From positions 58,704,118 through 58,768,117 of the forward strand of contig CM049317.1 of NCBI GenBank assembly GCA_026874595.1: DNA of 64,000 nucleotides, given 5' to 3'. Positions 60,453 to 64,000 of the stretch are shown piece by piece (the first letter of the stretch is position 1; every line of letters begins with the position of its first letter). This DNA comes from Sipunculus nudus. Taxonomy: Eukaryota; Annelida; Sipuncula; Golfingiida; Sipunculidae. The notes beneath the pieces were generated by a model. It was not told where the DNA came from. It ran no database searches and worked only from the letters and a program-made list of their open reading frames with translations. The position numbers and the translations under genes were made by a program.

Positions 60453-60850
60453 ACTGAAATCGTCACCAGGGGGTTATCTGATATCAAGTTAGCCGGGGGG
60501 GGGGGGGTAAGCTGAAAATGATTTCAAGTTACCGGGGGGGGGGGGGGGGGTAAGCTGAAATCGATTTCAAGTTACGGAGAGGGGAGGGGGAATAATCTGA
60601 AATCGATTTCAATTCCCGGGATGTGGGGGGGGGGGGGGGTTATTTGAAATCGATTTCAAAATCTGAAATCGTCACCAGGGGGTTATCTGATATCGATTTC
60701 AAGTTACCGAGGGAAGGGGGGCGGGAATAGCAGAAAACGATTTCAAGTTACCGGGATGTTGGTGGGTGGGGATGGGGTGGGGTTAATTTGAAATCGATTC
60801 CAAGTTACAGAGGGGGGGGTGATCTGAAATAGATTTCACGTTACGGGGTT
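60453..60850 (+). repeat. G-run / GAAATCGATTTC minisatellite with higher-order period
   Basis: Repeated modules of TCTGAAATCGATTTCAAGTT, ACCGGG and a G run of 7-18, about eight in 400 bp. GAAATCGATTTC is palindromic. A higher-order block starting GAAATCGTCACCAGGGGGTT occurs at 60456 and 60665 (period 209). An isolated inverse module lies at 60088-60126. Confidence 0.9.
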
Positions 60851-61290
60851 TAATCTGGAGCGGAAATAATCTGAATATCGCTACACCATGGTTACGCTGA
60901 GTTTCTGTTAATCAAAGATTGTTTGAAAAAATGTGCAATTCCATAGACGATCCAACTTTAACATTCGTTCATTTGTCCTTTCGGTTTTATTAATTCTTAG
61001 AGCTTTCCTGTAAAGTTTCTAAATGAAACAAGGTTTTACATACTTTTTACTCAGTACAAAACGGCAAATGTTGCAACAAATAGAAAAAAACTATAAAGAT
61101 TACGCAAATTAAGAGCTGAAACATCTAACTTGCTTCTTAACCAATATGGCATTTTTTTGTACGAAACCGCAGCTGCGTTGCTGTTGATGTAAAAAAATGT
61201 AGTTTTTAAAGACCTTGGCCAGGTTCTTATACTAAAGTACCCTCTCTTTTTACACGACGAAATCACTAATTATGCTTAAATCTTGGAAAT

Positions 61291-61580
61291 GTGCCGGCCT
61301 CAGTGTTATAGCACATTAACTTAAAGGTGGAAGACCGTGAGCAGTCGAGGAGAGATAAGATGTTTCATGGTCAGCCTGTACCCAGGGTGAGTGCTCTCCA
61401 GGCTGTGCCAAACAGCCGTGCACCACCCACAAAAGGGTATGCCTGTCGAGGGTTCCTCGGTGTTATGATCGACCCAGCAATGGGAATGATTACATTCCAA
61501 TGACCCGCAGGTTCGGTACACCGACATTGCCAGGATAACCGTATGTCACCACCCGGCATGTAATCCGTAAAAAAAAAGAG
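61291..61580 (+). mobile_element. tRNA-derived SINE copy, diverged
   Basis: Head GTGCCGGCCTCAGTGTTATA and GAAGACCGTGAGCAGTC, body CCCAGGGTGAGTGCTCTCCA and GGTTCCTCGGTGTTATGATC, ending at an A run at 61568. The B box is degraded. Confidence 0.75.
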
Positions 61581-61973
61581 TTTGTTAAGCTACTCCTTTA
61601 AAAATGATGGCTTTTATTGCACCAAAAAAGGTTTTAAATGGATGACAATCAAGTCGTTGGTAATATATGTAGCTAATATGTACGGTTCTTGCTTAAAATC
61701 GCTCAATGTGTCTTTCTTAATTCAAATAAAAATTAGATTCTTAAATTAATCAAAATTTAAAATTCAATGTAGAGAGAGAGACATGATAGAGGAAAAATAA
61801 AAAAAAAACACTTTGTAGATATTGTCATATAGTTCAATAATAGCCCTCTAAAATCTAACTGGCTGTTAGTGATTCTTTAAAATTTTAAAGAATAAAATGT
61901 TAGATTATCATATGAAAATGACTGAAAATTTTACAAATCCGATTAGATCAGCACAAATACGGTACCAGGTTAA

Positions 61974-61974
<1 letters not shown>

Positions 61975-62037
<63 letters not shown>
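61975..62037. repeat. (TA)n microsatellite
   Basis: About 63 bp of AT dinucleotide with one TG interruption at 61985. Confidence 0.97.
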
Positions 62038-62045
<8 letters not shown>

Positions 62046-62744
62046 TAATATTAATCTTCTATGAGGTTTATTTTGAATTGGCGGGTTTTTAAAAGGGCTG
62101 CTGTCTTAAACCCTTTAAAGAAATTATGACATGTATTTGAAATATAATTTTTTCACCCATAAAGGTATGATTAAAGCTGGAGTAATCTTCTGTTGATATA
62201 TGCACCGACTCAAGAATTGTCGAAAATGTATGTATTTTTCCTTCAAGTTTCACGTATTCTGCCTTCTTCGATAAAAAATGTTCATTACGCATGATATAAA
62301 CATTCGACCGATCCATATACTGTAATTAGTTCTAGAGGAAGGAGAAAAAAGTTTGTGTGTGTATGCCCTTTTTTGGCAAATGATGCTGGGTCGTGTTAAT
62401 GCATCTAAGCAGAAAATTTGAGGCAGAGAGTAAGGGAGCACTTTAACAAAATCCCTTATTTCACATACGTTTTTATGTGTATCCATTTGAGTGAGCAAAA
62501 TATCTATCAGCTGCCACGTTTTCACACATACAAAAATCATTTCCCTGGAATTTTACCGATATCTGGTGTGTTACAGTGCATCTGCACTATCTAGGGCCAC
62601 CATAAGGTATACATTAACTATATGAAGAACCATAATCAGCTTTTAGAGCGTTACAATTTTATCAATATGTCAGATCAAGACTTGACTGTATATATACTGT
62701 CATTACACAATGCACAGAAGTGGACGAACAAGAGAACGAATCTG

Positions 62745-63175
62745 CTGTTTAGTGTTAGTGGGCGTCACAATCTGACCCCCACAATGCATCGTGGTTTCTA
62801 AATACACATATGGCGAAAGGACTATAGAAAATATAGTGAAGAGGATATTGTAGTCGTTTAGATATGTTGGATGAGCAAGTTTTTTAATTACATAAACGTT
62901 GGTGTGTTTTTTTTCGTAAAGACTTCAGGGAATAAGTAATATTTTGCAAACATGCGCCTGTGAAGTGTAAACAGAAAGTGTTTCCTTGAAATCTAGCAAA
63001 TTTTGCTTTCTAAGTTTGACAGTTGAGAAAAATGGTCCTGGCCGTCCCACACTGCCTTTTAGGAAACGTTCGTTTTGAGTACAAACGACCTCTGGCGGTA
63101 GAGTGCTGTCATTAGTGACGCATATTAGAAAGGGATGAGCTTGACAGACACATGCATGGGTTGTCCGTGGCACCT
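62745..63175 (-). repeat. Dispersed repeat, - copy of the inverted pair
   Basis: Reverse complement of the 59500-59995 family: GTACTCAAAACG, AGGCAGTGTGGGACGGCCAG, CAAGGAAACACTTTCTGT, TATTACTTATTCCCTG, ATATCCTCTTCACT, GATGCATTGTGGGGGTCAGA. It sits 620 bp from the homeodomain exon. Confidence 0.75.
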
Positions 63176-63798
63176 ATATTTGACATCCCTTCTGACAGCC
63201 TTGAAGTATGTTAAACAGGTAGTATGACGACTACACCCATTTGACAGCTATAAAATTGTCGATATGGACTTTCTAAATTTTCAGTTCACCCTCTTCAGGT
63301 GGTATTTTGTATTTACCGCCGTTAACAGGTTTGTCTGTAACAGGGTTGCTAAAAATAGTTATGAACGAATATTTATGAAATATATTTAAGCGGGCTATTG
63401 TACCGAGCGCTGCCTTTACCATGCCCTTACGTGACTGGCTGACACAAGTGTTACGTCATATTCAGAATTTAGATGTAAATTAATTTACCAGTACACGTTG
63501 GTTTTATACTTTTGGAATTAGGCATGACAATGTCAGAAATACTGGGTTTTCAATGTTTTTTATCAATTTAGTTGGAGGGTTCATTTAGTTGACATCAAAG
63601 TAGAGTACCAATGAAATTTTGACAAAAATAAAGAAAATAAATTTTCTGTCAGGAAATGGCGTCAGTTTGCCAGAATCTCTATTTATAAATACAAAAGTAT
63701 CATATATTATAATGGAAATTTGAATTGGTTTGTTTGACCTAAATATGATATACAAAAAGACACACGGACGGACGGACATGCATCAGGTCACGACTTAC
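63176..63798 (-). other. Presumed intron 3' of the rough homeodomain exon (start only)
   Basis: This begins with the GTAAGT donor of the homeodomain exon. A short GGAC repeat (63765-63777) lies close to the splice site. I see no coding exon in it; the acceptor was not located and the intron may continue left past the inverted repeat copy at 62745-63175. Confidence 0.55.
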
Positions 63799-64000
63799 CT
63801 AAAACGCTGGTCGATTCTTGCTTTTTCAATCCTTTTGTCTTTGGCTCTTCTGTTTTGGAACCAGATTTTTATCTGTGTCTCTGACAGCCTTAGCGTGTCT
63901 GCCAGCTCCAGGCGGCGGGACCGGCTTATGTACTCGGCTCTCTGGTACTCAGTCTCCAGACGGAGAGTCTGCTCGGCTGTGAACGTCGTTCTCTGCCGCC
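63799..64000 (-). CDS. ro: Rough-type homeobox gene, homeodomain exon (partial, cut by window edge)
   Basis: The minus strand is open from the window edge to a clean donor: the exon ends at 63799 and is followed by GTAAGT (+ strand 63793-63798). It encodes almost the whole homeodomain: N-terminal arm RRQRTTF, helix 1 with [11 protein letters not shown], helix 2 with [14 protein letters not shown], and recognition helix [17 protein letters not shown] with Gln50, Asn51 and Arg53 in standard numbering. The tail [12 protein letters not shown] and the KDKR motif are typical of the Drosophila rough class (ANTP superclass). In insects rough patterns photoreceptors R2/R5; the role here is unknown. 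The protein would be a nuclear DNA-binding factor. The exon ends in phase 2 (two bases of an Arg/Ser codon). The N-terminal part lies beyond the window; I could not identify the following exon to the left. Homeobox identity is certain; rough orthology is likely from the diagnostic helix-3 and tail residues. Confidence 0.92.

Larger units (their letters stand above)
60851..62744. other. No gene seen apart from SINE and (TA)n
   Basis: Short frames only. Minus frames at 62089-62316 and 62250-62540 have no homeobox-gene-like content and no convincing splice sites. Confidence 0.4.

Overview
The window is animal nuclear DNA. Signs are an intronless rhodopsin-type receptor, a homeobox exon with a normal GT splice donor, poly(A)-tailed LINE remnants, tRNA-derived SINEs, and many (TA)n tracts on AT-rich sequence. 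The homeobox belongs to the rough (ro) class, which is not known from vertebrates. Together with the repeat style this suggests an invertebrate, most likely a lophotrochozoan such as a mollusc or annelid; a related phylum cannot be excluded, and the species cannot be named from sequence alone.

Only two host genes are well supported. One is an intact class A GPCR (15853-17064, +) with four 45-bp repeats inside intracellular loop 3. The other is the homeodomain exon of a rough-type transcription factor at the right edge (63799-64000, -), cut by the window end; the sequence just to its left is presumably its intron. Two weaker exon candidates are listed: an Ig-like segment near 24.4-24.7 kb (-) and a possible TATA-driven first exon near 52.2 kb (+).

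Most of the rest is repeat-derived. 1-9.6 kb: a DNA element with long inverted ends (2371-3303), a 5'-truncated L1/Tx1-like LINE (about 4258-6950) lying within a roughly 240-bp satellite, and dispersed repeat copies. 11-13.7 kb: a second, more complete but frameshifted L1/Tx1-like LINE. 17-24 kb: SINE copies, diverged repeat pairs and a poly(G)/(TA)n duplication. 26.5-28.4 kb: a decayed CR1/L2-like LINE and a 225-bp tandem duplication. 29.8-48.1 kb: several copies of a TTAA-flanked MITE-like family and minisatellites built on GTCCGAGTCCAAG-type sequence. 51-63 kb: long (TA)n tracts, a 340-bp tandem repeat, a Tigger-like element, an hAT-like element with a probable solo LTR nested inside it, a G-run/ATCGAT minisatellite, and an inverted repeat pair just outside the homeobox exon.

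No operon, CRISPR array, rRNA cluster or recognisable defence system is present. The features do not form one pathway; the window reads as a gene-poor, transposon-rich stretch between a GPCR and a developmental homeobox gene.
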